Assembly: GCF_900116615.1 (NCBI RefSeq)
Contig: NZ_FPBF01000012.1
Span: 1-64,000 of the forward strand
Direction of reading: 5' to 3'
From: Algoriphagus locisalis
GTDB taxonomy: Bacteria; Bacteroidota; Bacteroidia; Cytophagales; Cyclobacteriaceae
DNA length: 64,000 nt
Shown here piece after piece: positions 26,720-35,504 of the stretch; position 1 is the first letter of the stretch; every line of letters begins with the position of its first letter. The notes under the pieces are model-generated. The model made no database searches. It was not told where the DNA came from and was given only the letters and a program-made list of their open reading frames with translations. The position numbers and the translations under genes are program-made.

Positions 26720-29700
26720 TTATTTGTCAATAATCCGGATCAAGTTATAATTCTTTTCCTGAAAGGATCCCTTGTATTTTTTCTGAAAATCAGAGGGATT
26801 CATCTCGTATAGTAGTTGAAACTGCTTCCTAAAATATTTCAGATCATTAAATCCTGTAAAAAACGCTGCCTCGTTGACCTGCATATCTGAAGTAATCAAT
26901 AAAATAGCAACTTTCCTCAGCCTAATAAAACGAATCATCTCGTTGATTGACTTACCTGTCAACTGTTTGATCTTCTTATATAACATAGAATGGCTCATCC
27001 CCATCTGTTCAGTCAATGATTTTACGGTAAATGAATCGTCGTTAAGGTGCGTCTCGACCAAATGCTCTAACTGCTCCAAAAATTGTTTGTCCTCCTCTGA
27101 AAGTTTGAAATCTGAAATCTTCTGGGTCACCCCGTCCATCAGATGATCCTGAAATACTTTTTGCTGTTTTAATATCCCTTTAACCCGGGCAACAAGGTAG
27201 TCCTTATCGAACGGCTTTGTAATGTAATCATCGGCTCCCACCTCTATTCCCTTAAGTTTTACCTCTTCTGAATTCGTACCCGTGAGCAAAATTACCGGTA
27301 TGTGAAGATAACTGGAACTGCTCTTAAGGAATTTACAGAACTCCACTCCCGTCTCTCCCTCCATGACCACGTCGGAAATAATCAAATCCGGTAACAGGTT
27401 CTTCAAAGTCTGCCTTGCAGCTTCTGCACTGTCAGTTTCTATTACTTTAAAAGAATCGCTTAGAATACCGGATAAATAACTGCGGATTTGCTGGTTATCA
27501 TCCACTACTAAGACAGTCTTCGTCTGATCAAGTAATGGTAACTGGGCATTTGACTGCTGTTCTTTTATCGCTTGTGCAGCGGACGGCTCTTGTGCACCCA
27601 ACAATTCTTCAAGAAAGACTGAACGTTCATTAAAGTCCTCATGAATCAATAGATGCTGTAAATGCGCCCTCCCCGTCAATAGCCTTAGTGTAAACACGGT
27701 GCCCCCAGATTCTTTTGAAGAAGAAGTAACCTGCCCTGCATGAAGTTGGACAAATTGTTTTACCAAATAAAGGCCGATCCCAAATCCGTTTTTATGGTTT
27801 TTATGGTTGTTTTGAGATTGGAAAAAAAGATCAAATACCTTATCTCTTTCATCTTTTGGCACTCCTGCACCATTATCCTCTATGGCAATGCAAACGCTCT
27901 TTTTTTCATCGGAATAAAGTCTCACCACTACTTCTCCCCTGGATTCATTGGCAAATTTCAATGCATTTGATATCAGGTTGAAAAGAGAAATCTCTACTTT
28001 CTGCCGATCAGCATAAATATGGCAATCCTCCATTTCAATATGTATATGGTAGCTGATCTGCTGTGATTCTGCATGGTGTAGAAAACAAGAGTACACCTCC
28101 TTTACCAAGGCAACCAGATCGATTCTCACAATCTTTAGCTCACCCAATTCACTTTCAGTTTTCCTAAAAAGAAGCAACTGATCCACCAAGCTCAGCAGTC
28201 TCCTTGAGTTACGATACACTACTTCTAGTTCTCCATTCCCCAAACCTCCGCCTTTACCATAGATCGCATCCTTCAATGGGTTAATGATCATCGTAAGAGG
28301 AGAACGGAATTCATGGGAAATGTTTGTAAAGAAATTAAGCTTCTTCTCATTCAGCTCTTTTTCCTTCTGGGCCAAATTTTTGGATAGCCTGATTTCATAT
28401 TTCAATCTAGCTTGCTTACGCTGGTGACTAACTATAACAAAAACTACAACTGCAAGACATAATAAGTAGGATATATAGGCAAATGGAGTCATGTACCATG
28501 GAGGCAAAATAACTATGGGAAGCCTTGTGGTGGCCGTGTTCCATACGCCATCAGAATTGGTGGATTTTAAATGGAGAGTATAGCTTCCATCATTTAATTT
28601 GGAATAGTTCGCTACACGGGAATCTCCTACATATTGCCATTCTCTATCCCAGCCTTCGAGATAATATGCATAAGAAATTTTGTCCGGCAACGAATATTCA
28701 ATAGCGGCAAATTCAAAAGTAAGCATGGATTTGTCATAAGGAAGCTCCAGCGTACCTAACGAAAATGGAGTCTTGCCTGTCTTTTCTATGGGCTCATTGT
28801 TTATCTTAATCCCCGTGATCAGCAATTCAGGAAAAGAATTGGAAGTATTTACGTTGTCAGGATCAAGAATATTGAACCCTCGGATGCCGCCAAAAAGCAA
28901 TTCCCCGTCGGGTAATTTCAGTGCTGCATTATAGTTGAACTGGTTACTCTGCAATCCATCAGAGTCATAAAAATTGGTGAAAATCTTGGTAGTATAGTCA
29001 AATCTCGAAATACCGTTATAAGTACTGAGCCAGTACTGGTCGTCTTTTCCGCGCAGAATAGTAAGCACTGAGTTATTGGGTAGTCCCTGCTCCTCCAAAA
29101 AAGAGTTGACTACGCCATGACTTGGATTGAATTCCATCAGACCCCCACCTTCGGTGCCCAATAACATCCTGTCATTTGAGGCGGAGATGATTGACCTGAC
29201 TGGATAGCCTATTTCAAACACCTCATGATCAAAAGTATCCAGATCCATTTTAACCAACCGATCAAAAGTACCTACCCAGATATTGCCAAAGATATCTTCA
29301 GCCATCGTAAGAATACCATTGATATTTGCATCCACGAACTCAAATTTATCTTTTTCGGGATGAAAAAGGTAAAGTCCCTCACCATCGGATGTAGCTGCCC
29401 AGACACGCTGATAGGAGTCCCGGAATAAAACCCATATGTTCTGCTGATACGTATTTATCTCAGGCTGAAACAGCGGATAGTCTTTAAATGTCTTTGTTTT
29501 ATCATCGAACCTACTCACACCTCCCCCATACGTCCCTATCCAAACACCTTTATCGGCTCTGAGAATTGACGTCACAAAATTATTAGGCAAGGAGTTTGGA
29601 TCTTCTGAATGGACGTAATTTGTAAACGTATTGGATGTTCTATCCCATAAACTCAATCCCCCGCCATCCGTACCAATCCAGATCTGATCGTTCACATACT

Positions 29701-30799
29701 CACAAAATGAAAGCACAAAATCGTTTACAAGACTGTTTTTATCTTGGTTTTTCCTAATCGTTTTAAACCGCAGATTTTCCTTTTCGACTACATTCACCCC
29801 TCCCCTAAGTGTGCCCACCCACTTATCTCCTTTATTATCCTGATAAAGTGCGTACACGGAATTACTGGTAATAGACCGATCACCTGAGCCTTCCTTCAAA
29901 TATGATATTTTGCTAGTCTGGTTATTATAGATAAAGACCCCACTTCCATCTGTGGCAGCCCATATTTCGTCCTCCTCTTCGACATACATCAACCCTGTTA
30001 CTTTATGACCGGTATGTTCACGTGAGTAAAATTCATGAGTAGTTGCCTTCATCGAATACTTCAAGAGCCCACTTTCCATTCCAATCCAAACCTGTCCATG
30101 CTTATCGCACACAATGCTGTTTGCATTGTTGGTTACTTGGGTGATAAACTTTAACTCCTTAGCATTATCATCCAGTCGGTATAAACCATACCCTTGTATA
30201 AATACCAGAAGATTTCCCTGTGTATCAAAATCAATTCCCTGCGCGTGATAGTTATAGATCAGTTGCCCATCTAACTCAAATGGAACCTGCGAAAAATAGC
30301 TTTGATCATGCTCTAACATAAACAGCCCCTTACCGGCTGAAGCTAAAAATAACTGAGATTCATTACCCTTTATCTGGTTGATATTAAAGGTGATTCTGAC
30401 TTGCTCTCCCAGCTCCTGATCCAGTAGGTACCTACTTTCGAAGGCTCCCGAATTAAAATTATAAACACTCAGTCCTTTCTTGGTACCAACCCAAATTCCC
30501 TCTTCATTCTCATAAATGCTGACAATTCTGTTGTTGACAAGTGTGGTAGAATCATTTGGCTGATTACGGTAAACAAAAAAATCATACCCATCATACCTAT
30601 TTAGTCCATCGTAGGTACCAACCCACATAAACCCCCTTTTATCCTGATAGATACTGGTGACCGCATTATTTGACAACCCCTTTTCAATACCAATGTACCT
30701 TACTTTATATTCATCAAGCTGTCCTTCCTTCTCGTCATTGGCAAAGACAGCAAATGAATAGAACAAAAGGCTGAAAGTTAAAACTAATCGTGAAAGCAT
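26720..30799 (-). CDS. Hybrid two-component system sensor/regulator (HTCS) for PUL2
   Basis: A one-protein sensor, kinase and transcription factor of 1359 residues. Order: signal peptide (1-20), two seven-bladed periplasmic propellers of reg_prop repeats (about 30-680, many IWVGT(K/Y)xGL and (L/S)xNxVxSIxxD units), Y_Y_Y beta domain (about 690-755, YYLEGWDREWQYVG), a membrane helix (about 770-790), HisKA with the phospho-acceptor H829 in NISHEFRSP, HATPase with NLISNALKF and GFGIGLYLVK, a receiver domain with the phospho-acceptor D1143 in IISDVVME, and a C-terminal AraC-type DNA-binding domain (about 1255-1350). In known HTCS systems the periplasmic part binds a glycan fragment and the AraC part turns on the linked PUL. 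All key residues are present. Confidence 0.95.
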   Translation of the reverse strand: MLSRLVLTFSLLFYSFAVFANDEKEGQLDEYKVRYIGIEKGLSNNAVTSIYQDKRGFMWVGTYDGLNRYDGYDFFVYRNQPNDSTTLVNNRIVSIYENEEGIWVGTKKGLSVYNFNSGAFESRYLLDQELGEQVRITFNINQIKGNESQLFLASAGKGLFMLEHDQSYFSQVPFELDGQLIYNYHAQGIDFDTQGNLLVFIQGYGLYRLDDNAKELKFITQVTNNANSIVCDKHGQVWIGMESGLLKYSMKATTHEFYSREHTGHKVTGLMYVEEEDEIWAATDGSGVFIYNNQTSKISYLKEGSGDRSITSNSVYALYQDNKGDKWVGTLRGGVNVVEKENLRFKTIRKNQDKNSLVNDFVLSFCEYVNDQIWIGTDGGGLSLWDRTSNTFTNYVHSEDPNSLPNNFVTSILRADKGVWIGTYGGGVSRFDDKTKTFKDYPLFQPEINTYQQNIWVLFRDSYQRVWAATSDGEGLYLFHPEKDKFEFVDANINGILTMAEDIFGNIWVGTFDRLVKMDLDTFDHEVFEIGYPVRSIISASNDRMLLGTEGGGLMEFNPSHGVVNSFLEEQGLPNNSVLTILRGKDDQYWLSTYNGISRFDYTTKIFTNFYDSDGLQSNQFNYNAALKLPDGELLFGGIRGFNILDPDNVNTSNSFPELLITGIKINNEPIEKTGKTPFSLGTLELPYDKSMLTFEFAAIEYSLPDKISYAYYLEGWDREWQYVGDSRVANYSKLNDGSYTLHLKSTNSDGVWNTATTRLPIVILPPWYMTPFAYISYLLCLAVVVFVIVSHQRKQARLKYEIRLSKNLAQKEKELNEKKLNFFTNISHEFRSPLTMIINPLKDAIYGKGGGLGNGELEVVYRNSRRLLSLVDQLLLFRKTESELGELKIVRIDLVALVKEVYSCFLHHAESQQISYHIHIEMEDCHIYADRQKVEISLFNLISNALKFANESRGEVVVRLYSDEKKSVCIAIEDNGAGVPKDERDKVFDLFFQSQNNHKNHKNGFGIGLYLVKQFVQLHAGQVTSSSKESGGTVFTLRLLTGRAHLQHLLIHEDFNERSVFLEELLGAQEPSAAQAIKEQQSNAQLPLLDQTKTVLVVDDNQQIRSYLSGILSDSFKVIETDSAEAARQTLKNLLPDLIISDVVMEGETGVEFCKFLKSSSSYLHIPVILLTGTNSEEVKLKGIEVGADDYITKPFDKDYLVARVKGILKQQKVFQDHLMDGVTQKISDFKLSEEDKQFLEQLEHLVETHLNDDSFTVKSLTEQMGMSHSMLYKKIKQLTGKSINEMIRFIRLRKVAILLITSDMQVNEAAFFTGFNDLKYFRKQFQLLYEMNPSDFQKKYKGSFQEKNYNLIRIIDK

Positions 30800-30993
30800 G
30801 GATTTTCAATGGCTATTTGAGGGGCTTTCAATTTGGCATAATCTTTCAAGAAATCAAATGGGAATTTGATCAATGCTTCAAGTCAGTCATCCTACAATTC
30901 ATTCCAACAATCCTACGGTTGGTAACATTCTGCTTTATCTCCGCCATGCTATCCTGCATATTTGAAGAGTAAGTAAGAAAATCTAAACAAACT

Positions 30994-32109
30994 ATGAATA
31001 CTTCTTCCAAAACTCATTTCATCTGGATCCTGATCGTGCTGCTATCTTCTGTTCAATTGCTACACGCCCAGTCCAGCACTACTTCCACCAGCAGAACCAC
31101 TAACAGTAGCAACTTTGTCTATAAGGATGACAACCAAAAACTAAAAATAGAATCAAACGGAAAAATCGAAATCAGCAGTGATGAAAAATCGATCTCCTTC
31201 ATTTCTCCCGGAGGTAGTTTGAAAATTGAAAAAACCATTTTCGGCAACTCCAGATCCATTACCATTAAAAATGACGGGGCTGGCTTGGAGCATGACTATA
31301 AGGAGGGTGGTAGAAAAAAGCCATTTGAACCTGATGGAAAAGCCTGGCTTGCCGAAATGCTACCCGAGATGATGAATACCACCACGTTGGGAGCTGGTAA
31401 AAGAGTGGATAGATTGTTCGCAAATGGAGGTGCCAAAGCCGTTCTCGCCAAGGTAGATCAGATGAAAAGCGATTATGTCAAATCAACTTACTTAGGTCTG
31501 CTGATGAAGAAAAATCTAAGCCCGGCAGAAACCTCCGCCTGCATAGATATGACTTTAGCGCAGATAGATTCCGACCATTACCAACTGGAAGTTTACAAAT
31601 CAGTAAACCCTAGCTATTTCAAAGATTTCAACCAGTTAAACAAAGTAGTTGCTGCACTGGATTCTGATCATTTCAAAACCGAGCTATTGAAGCCTATTTT
31701 CAAAACCAATGTAACGGAGGGGAAAGGCCAGGAATCCATCAACTTGATCAAAATGCTGGACAGTGACCATTTCAAAACAGAAATAGCCAAAAGTATTTCC
31801 TTCAGTTCACTTTCTGACCAGGAGCTGAAATTTATGGTAAATGAGTTGGTTCCCACAATAGATTCAGACCATTTCAAAAATGACTTACTGAAAACTGCAG
31901 CCGATAAAGGAAATATGAATGAAGCCAGAGCATTGATCATTCTTGAAGGTGTAAAAAGCATAGACAGTGACCACTTCAAGGCAGATTTATTGACTCATAT
32001 TTGCAGAAAGCAGGGAACTGAAAAGGTAAAAGCCAAAATCAGAGAAACTGCAAAAAGCACGATAGACTCTTCCCACTTTTTGGGCGAAGTAGCAAAATGC
32101 GCCTCCTAA
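30994..32109 (+). CDS. Secreted protein with six SDHFK-type repeats
   Basis: Function unknown. After a signal peptide (about 1-25, ending LHAQ) comes a Ser/Thr-rich linker, then a beta-rich domain (about 38-105) rich in charged and Ser residues. A helical region follows in which the motif (I/L)DS(D/S)H(F/Y)xxxxxK/L recurs six times, with the first Asp at residues 192, 223, 256, 290, 324 and 358. Spacing is 31-34 residues, as for a solenoid of helical pairs; KSDYVKSTYL near residue 160 may be a worn first unit. From memory, similar I-x-SDYEKAEVL repeats occur in BlaR1/M56-related proteins of Bacteroidota. It starts a plus-strand operon with a LytS kinase (44-base gap), suggesting an envelope sensor or partner of that kinase. 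Confidence 0.85.
   Translation: MNTSSKTHFIWILIVLLSSVQLLHAQSSTTSTSRTTNSSNFVYKDDNQKLKIESNGKIEISSDEKSISFISPGGSLKIEKTIFGNSRSITIKNDGAGLEHDYKEGGRKKPFEPDGKAWLAEMLPEMMNTTTLGAGKRVDRLFANGGAKAVLAKVDQMKSDYVKSTYLGLLMKKNLSPAETSACIDMTLAQIDSDHYQLEVYKSVNPSYFKDFNQLNKVVAALDSDHFKTELLKPIFKTNVTEGKGQESINLIKMLDSDHFKTEIAKSISFSSLSDQELKFMVNELVPTIDSDHFKNDLLKTAADKGNMNEARALIILEGVKSIDSDHFKADLLTHICRKQGTEKVKAKIRETAKSTIDSSHFLGEVAKCAS
31564..32106 (+). repeat. Six in-frame SDHFK protein repeats
   Basis: At the DNA level the six copies share only short stretches around GA(T/C)-AG(T/C)/TC(N)-GA(C/T)-CA(T/C)-TT(C), while the period of about 93-102 bases is kept. The protein motif is much better kept than the DNA, which points to old repeats under selection and not to recent slippage. 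Confidence 0.7.
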
Positions 32110-32153
32110 GTAGAGTTTCAGTAAATTTCGAATTCAGTATCTAGCTACTTAGC

Positions 32154-33179
32154 ATGTCAAGAACGCTTTCTCTTCTACTCTCTTTTCTATTAGTACTCAG
32201 TTTAGGCATCTATCTGTTATACAACGGCGGATTGATAGTTTGGCTAGGAACAGCCTCCTGGTATCAGGGGGCTTTCCTGCTCATCAGCCTGTTGGCTGGA
32301 TTGGGAATCCACCTGGGTAGTCGTGTGCTTAAGAGGAATCCTTTATGGGAACAGGGCAATGAAAGCCTTTATATTATATTATTTCTACTGATCTGGGGAA
32401 TTTTGTCAGGCTATTCCTATTTGCTGGAATTTCTGGTAAACGATGTACTGAAAGAAAGTATTGCCGAAAATGGTCGTGGATTGGTACTTAAAGGAAGTGT
32501 CGTAGGGCTGATTCTGGCAATTATAATTGTTTGGATTAATTATTCCTGGATAGCCTATGCCCAATTCTCAAAAAAAACAATCCAACACCTACGTAACGAG
32601 CGAAACAAAGAAGAACTGCAATACAAACTGCTCAGATCCCAACTGACCCCACATTTCCTTTTCAACTCCCTCAACACTGCTTCCAATCTGATCGCCACCA
32701 ATCCTGATCAGGCCGAAAGTTTTATCCGAAAACTGGCCTATAACTTTAAGCACCTTATCAAAAACGGAATCCAACCGCTCAATTCACTGGAACAGGAACT
32801 GAAAATCGTGGAGAATTACATGCATCTGATGAAAGTAAGATATGGAGACAAAGTGATCTTGGAAAATCGCATCAAATCAGAGGCTCTTGATCATCAACTG
32901 CCAGCACTAGCCATTCAGCTTTTGGTAGAAAATGCGCTAAAGCATAACGTGGCGAGTCAGGAACACCCGCTTAAAATCACCATCACAGCAGATCGGGATA
33001 AGGTAGTGGTCAACAACAGCATCACCCGTAAACCAGAGCAAATCCCTTCCATAGGAATCGGGCTGAACAACCTGAAAGCCCGCTACAAACTTTATGGCAA
33101 ACAGCAGATTTCTATCCAAGAATCTCAAGCATGTTTCTATGTGAATTTGCCGTTTATCTTTCCCGGACTTGCAGAATGA
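32154..33179 (+). CDS. LytS/YehU-type sensor histidine kinase
   Basis: This inner-membrane sensor kinase of the His_kinase (LytS) class has 341 residues. Four membrane helices fill about 1-135. The phospho-acceptor H167 lies in LTPHFLFNSLN, the hallmark of this class, and the ATP-binding N-box reads LLVENALKHNV with SIGIGLNNLKARY as the G-box. It overlaps the next kinase-like gene by ATGA and lies three genes from a LytTR regulator, its presumed partner. All catalytic residues I can check are present. The signal sensed is unknown; the repeat protein encoded upstream is a candidate partner. Confidence 0.9.
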   Translation: MSRTLSLLLSFLLVLSLGIYLLYNGGLIVWLGTASWYQGAFLLISLLAGLGIHLGSRVLKRNPLWEQGNESLYIILFLLIWGILSGYSYLLEFLVNDVLKESIAENGRGLVLKGSVVGLILAIIIVWINYSWIAYAQFSKKTIQHLRNERNKEELQYKLLRSQLTPHFLFNSLNTASNLIATNPDQAESFIRKLAYNFKHLIKNGIQPLNSLEQELKIVENYMHLMKVRYGDKVILENRIKSEALDHQLPALAIQLLVENALKHNVASQEHPLKITITADRDKVVVNNSITRKPEQIPSIGIGLNNLKARYKLYGKQQISIQESQACFYVNLPFIFPGLAE

Positions 33180-34234
33180 CAAAGATTCTTACTCCTAACC
33201 CCCTGACTAGATTGTTGCTTCCTCTGGGAGTTGGGGCCTTGGTTTACTTAAGTGTACTTCTCGCTTTTGACACGGTTGGCACTGCCCTGCAGGATTTTTT
33301 CACCCAGGAACTCATCTTTTGCATTGTTTGCAGCTATTTGGTTCTGGAAGGAAACAGGTTTTTAATCCACCAGCTGGAGTCAAAGCTTTCCATAGCGCTG
33401 GAATTTAAAAAACAGGTAATCAGATTACTGATTCTCACTGTGGTCGGAAGTATAGTTTTAACCAGTGGAATGCTCATTGCTTATTTTTCCTGGTTTGAAA
33501 ACATGAATGATCCGACGGTCTATTCCACTGAATTAAAGATTTTCAATGGACTGTTTATTTTTGTTTCCCTGATGTACCAGGGACATTTTGCCGGCTTTTA
33601 TTATATCCACAACAAATTCCAGAAGGAACTGGAATCAGAGAAAAGAGAAAAAGAACTGTTGGAAAAAAACATAGATCTGTTTCACTACATGCTGAACCCT
33701 GAATTTCTATTGGTAGGATTGGAATCCATAGTGATCAGAATTAAGGAAAAGGATTTATTTATGGCCGACGAGGGCGTTCTTCTCCTCGCGGATATTTATA
33801 GGCATTCTTTGAAAGACCAGGAAGAATTGGTTCCGCTGAGCCAAGAGTTACAAGCCATGCAATGTACCCAAACTTTTTTCAGACAGTTTGTATCCAAAAA
33901 CATCATTCTGAGTCACTTCCCAGATCCTGCAGGTCTGCTGATAGTGCCCCGTACCTTGACTAAAGTACTGGAAGCCATCGCATATTCTCAGCTTTCCTCC
34001 GAATCTATGCCACTATCGCTCAGTATGGAACTTTCTGAAAATTGCCTTATTCTAAAATTTGAATCCAATTTTTCATTGACCAAAAGCCACATACTAGAGG
34101 AAACACTAAAGGTCATCAAGTCGCAGTATGGTTGGCTTAACAACCGGCTACATTGGCAAGACCTCTCATTATTTTCTATTTATATCCCGTTAGAAAAGCC
34201 ATTTAACGCCCAATCTGAAGTACAAATCTCCTAA
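33176..34234 (+). CDS. Degenerate LytS-like histidine kinase (pseudokinase)
   Basis: I chose the ATG at 33176, which overlaps the upstream stop as ATGA, over the longer frame from 33131. The 352-residue product has four membrane helices (about 10-150), a coiled-coil linker (EKREKELLEKNI) and a LytS-like dimerisation segment that reads MLNPEFLLVGLES. At E176 a Glu replaces the invariant phospho-acceptor His of the LxPHFLFNxLN motif. The ATP-binding N-box VENAxKH is also lost (VLEAIAYSQL), and no clear G-box remains. The frame is otherwise open and normal in length. It probably works as a partner of the active kinase just upstream, for example in signal input or heterodimers. That role is inferred. 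Confidence 0.85.
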   Translation: MTKILTPNPLTRLLLPLGVGALVYLSVLLAFDTVGTALQDFFTQELIFCIVCSYLVLEGNRFLIHQLESKLSIALEFKKQVIRLLILTVVGSIVLTSGMLIAYFSWFENMNDPTVYSTELKIFNGLFIFVSLMYQGHFAGFYYIHNKFQKELESEKREKELLEKNIDLFHYMLNPEFLLVGLESIVIRIKEKDLFMADEGVLLLADIYRHSLKDQEELVPLSQELQAMQCTQTFFRQFVSKNIILSHFPDPAGLLIVPRTLTKVLEAIAYSQLSSESMPLSLSMELSENCLILKFESNFSLTKSHILEETLKVIKSQYGWLNNRLHWQDLSLFSIYIPLEKPFNAQSEVQIS

Positions 34235-34236
34235 TT

Positions 34237-35004
34237 ATGAAAGTTATCCTGATTGAAGACGAACTTCCGGCCATAGAGAAGTTAAGCCACTTTTTGCAAA
34301 AGTATAACCCGAATTCACAAATCCTTGGAGTGGCATCTTCCATTGCCCAGGCGGTGCCCCTACTGGGAAAATATGGGGAAGAGGCTGATCTGTTATTGGT
34401 AGATGTGCAGCTGGAAGACGGACTTTCTTTTCAGGCACTGGATCAGGTTTCATTTTTCAAACCGGTAATTTTCATCACTGCCCACAGTCAGTATGCTCTG
34501 GAGGCATTTCAGGCAAATGGAATTGACTACTTGGTAAAACCTATCCGTTACTCAGCTTTTGAAGCGGCCCTCGACAAATTCCGGCAATTAAGTGGAAATG
34601 CTCTGAATCAAAGCCAAAATACCCAGCTCTGGCAATATTTTAAAAAGCCCAGCTATAAAGAGCGGTTTATGGTAAAAATAGGAGAACACATTCATTCCAT
34701 TGCCACCTCATCCATTCATCTGTTTAACACAGAAGGAAGGAACACCTATCTTATACTGGAAGATGGAAAACGTTTCATCACCGACTATAAAATGGAATCA
34801 TTGGAAGAGATAGTTGACCCTGCCCTGTTTTTCCGGGTCAATCGAAGTTTCATGGTTCACTTAAGTGCAATCAAAGACGTACTGGTCTATTCCAATAGCA
34901 GACTCAAAATCAATCCTACTATCCCATTTAAAGAAGAAATCATCGTAAGTCGGGATCGGGTCAGCAGATTCAAAGAATGGTTAGGAGGAACTGGTGAAAC
35001 TTGA
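34237..35004 (+). CDS. LytTR-family response regulator
   Basis: This is the transcription factor that completes the four-gene operon; it starts 2 bases after the pseudokinase stop. Residues 1-120 form a receiver domain with the acidic pair in IEDE, phospho-acceptor D56 in LLLVDVQLEDG, a Thr/Ser in VIFITAHS and the Lys in YLVKPI. Residues about 150-250 form a LytTR DNA-binding domain (VKIGEHIHSI, YLILEDGKRFI, FFRVNRSFMVHLSAI). Length of 255 residues is standard. Targets are not known; an envelope or polysaccharide function is common for such pairs in this phylum. Confidence 0.93.
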   Translation: MKVILIEDELPAIEKLSHFLQKYNPNSQILGVASSIAQAVPLLGKYGEEADLLLVDVQLEDGLSFQALDQVSFFKPVIFITAHSQYALEAFQANGIDYLVKPIRYSAFEAALDKFRQLSGNALNQSQNTQLWQYFKKPSYKERFMVKIGEHIHSIATSSIHLFNTEGRNTYLILEDGKRFITDYKMESLEEIVDPALFFRVNRSFMVHLSAIKDVLVYSNSRLKINPTIPFKEEIIVSRDRVSRFKEWLGGTGET

Positions 35005-35077
35005 TGATTTAATAAGGAATGTTTTTCAATTAACTTTCGATTAAGAGTATTGAGCTACTGGTATTGAAGCATCACCT

Positions 35078-35374
35078 TGCTATACCATGGGAAATTTATA
35101 GTTGAAACTCCGTCGAATCCCGCATACGTCAAGGTAATGGATTCATGATCAGGAAATTTTGAGACCACCTGATCCCAAACCTCACCAGAGCAGAGCTACC
35201 AAATCCGGGAAGAAACAGGATAGGATGACCGGTACCATTCCTTTCTACACGGAATACTGATTGCGCTACAGAAACTGTCACTACGAGCAAAGCCATTATC
35301 AGGCAGCTAATAAGTTTTTGCAGAAGATCGGTTTTATCTCTTGGAAGAAAAAAGTACCGAATTATTACAGGCAA
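35078..35374 (-). pseudogene. Truncated, frameshifted copy of the alpha/beta hydrolase gene at 59348-60181
   Basis: The minus strand repeats the 5' part of the hydrolase gene found 25 kb away. GHPILFLPGFGSS corresponds to GKPILFLPGFGSS. The frame then breaks after GSSA, and in other frames the sequence continues as the counterpart of LPDHESITLTYAGFDG before the match ends near 35078. Similarity also covers the upstream DNA, with a shared ATCTCTTGGAAGAAAAAAG. Catalytic Ser and His are missing. It is a relic of a duplication and is probably not expressed as a working enzyme. Confidence 0.75.
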
Positions 35375-35504
35375 TTAGAATAATTAAAAATATGAAGGAT
35401 TGAAGTTCTCGTAATTAAGCCGATTCCCTGGCAAACAATGCTTTTTTAAGACGGAAGAAAAAAAACTCTGAAAGAATCGGATTGGGATTTACACCTAGGG
35501 AAAA

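Noticed and set aside
31564..32106. CRISPR-like array suggested by regular spacing
   Set aside because: The period comes from protein repeats in an open frame; the DNA copies differ and there are no unique spacers.
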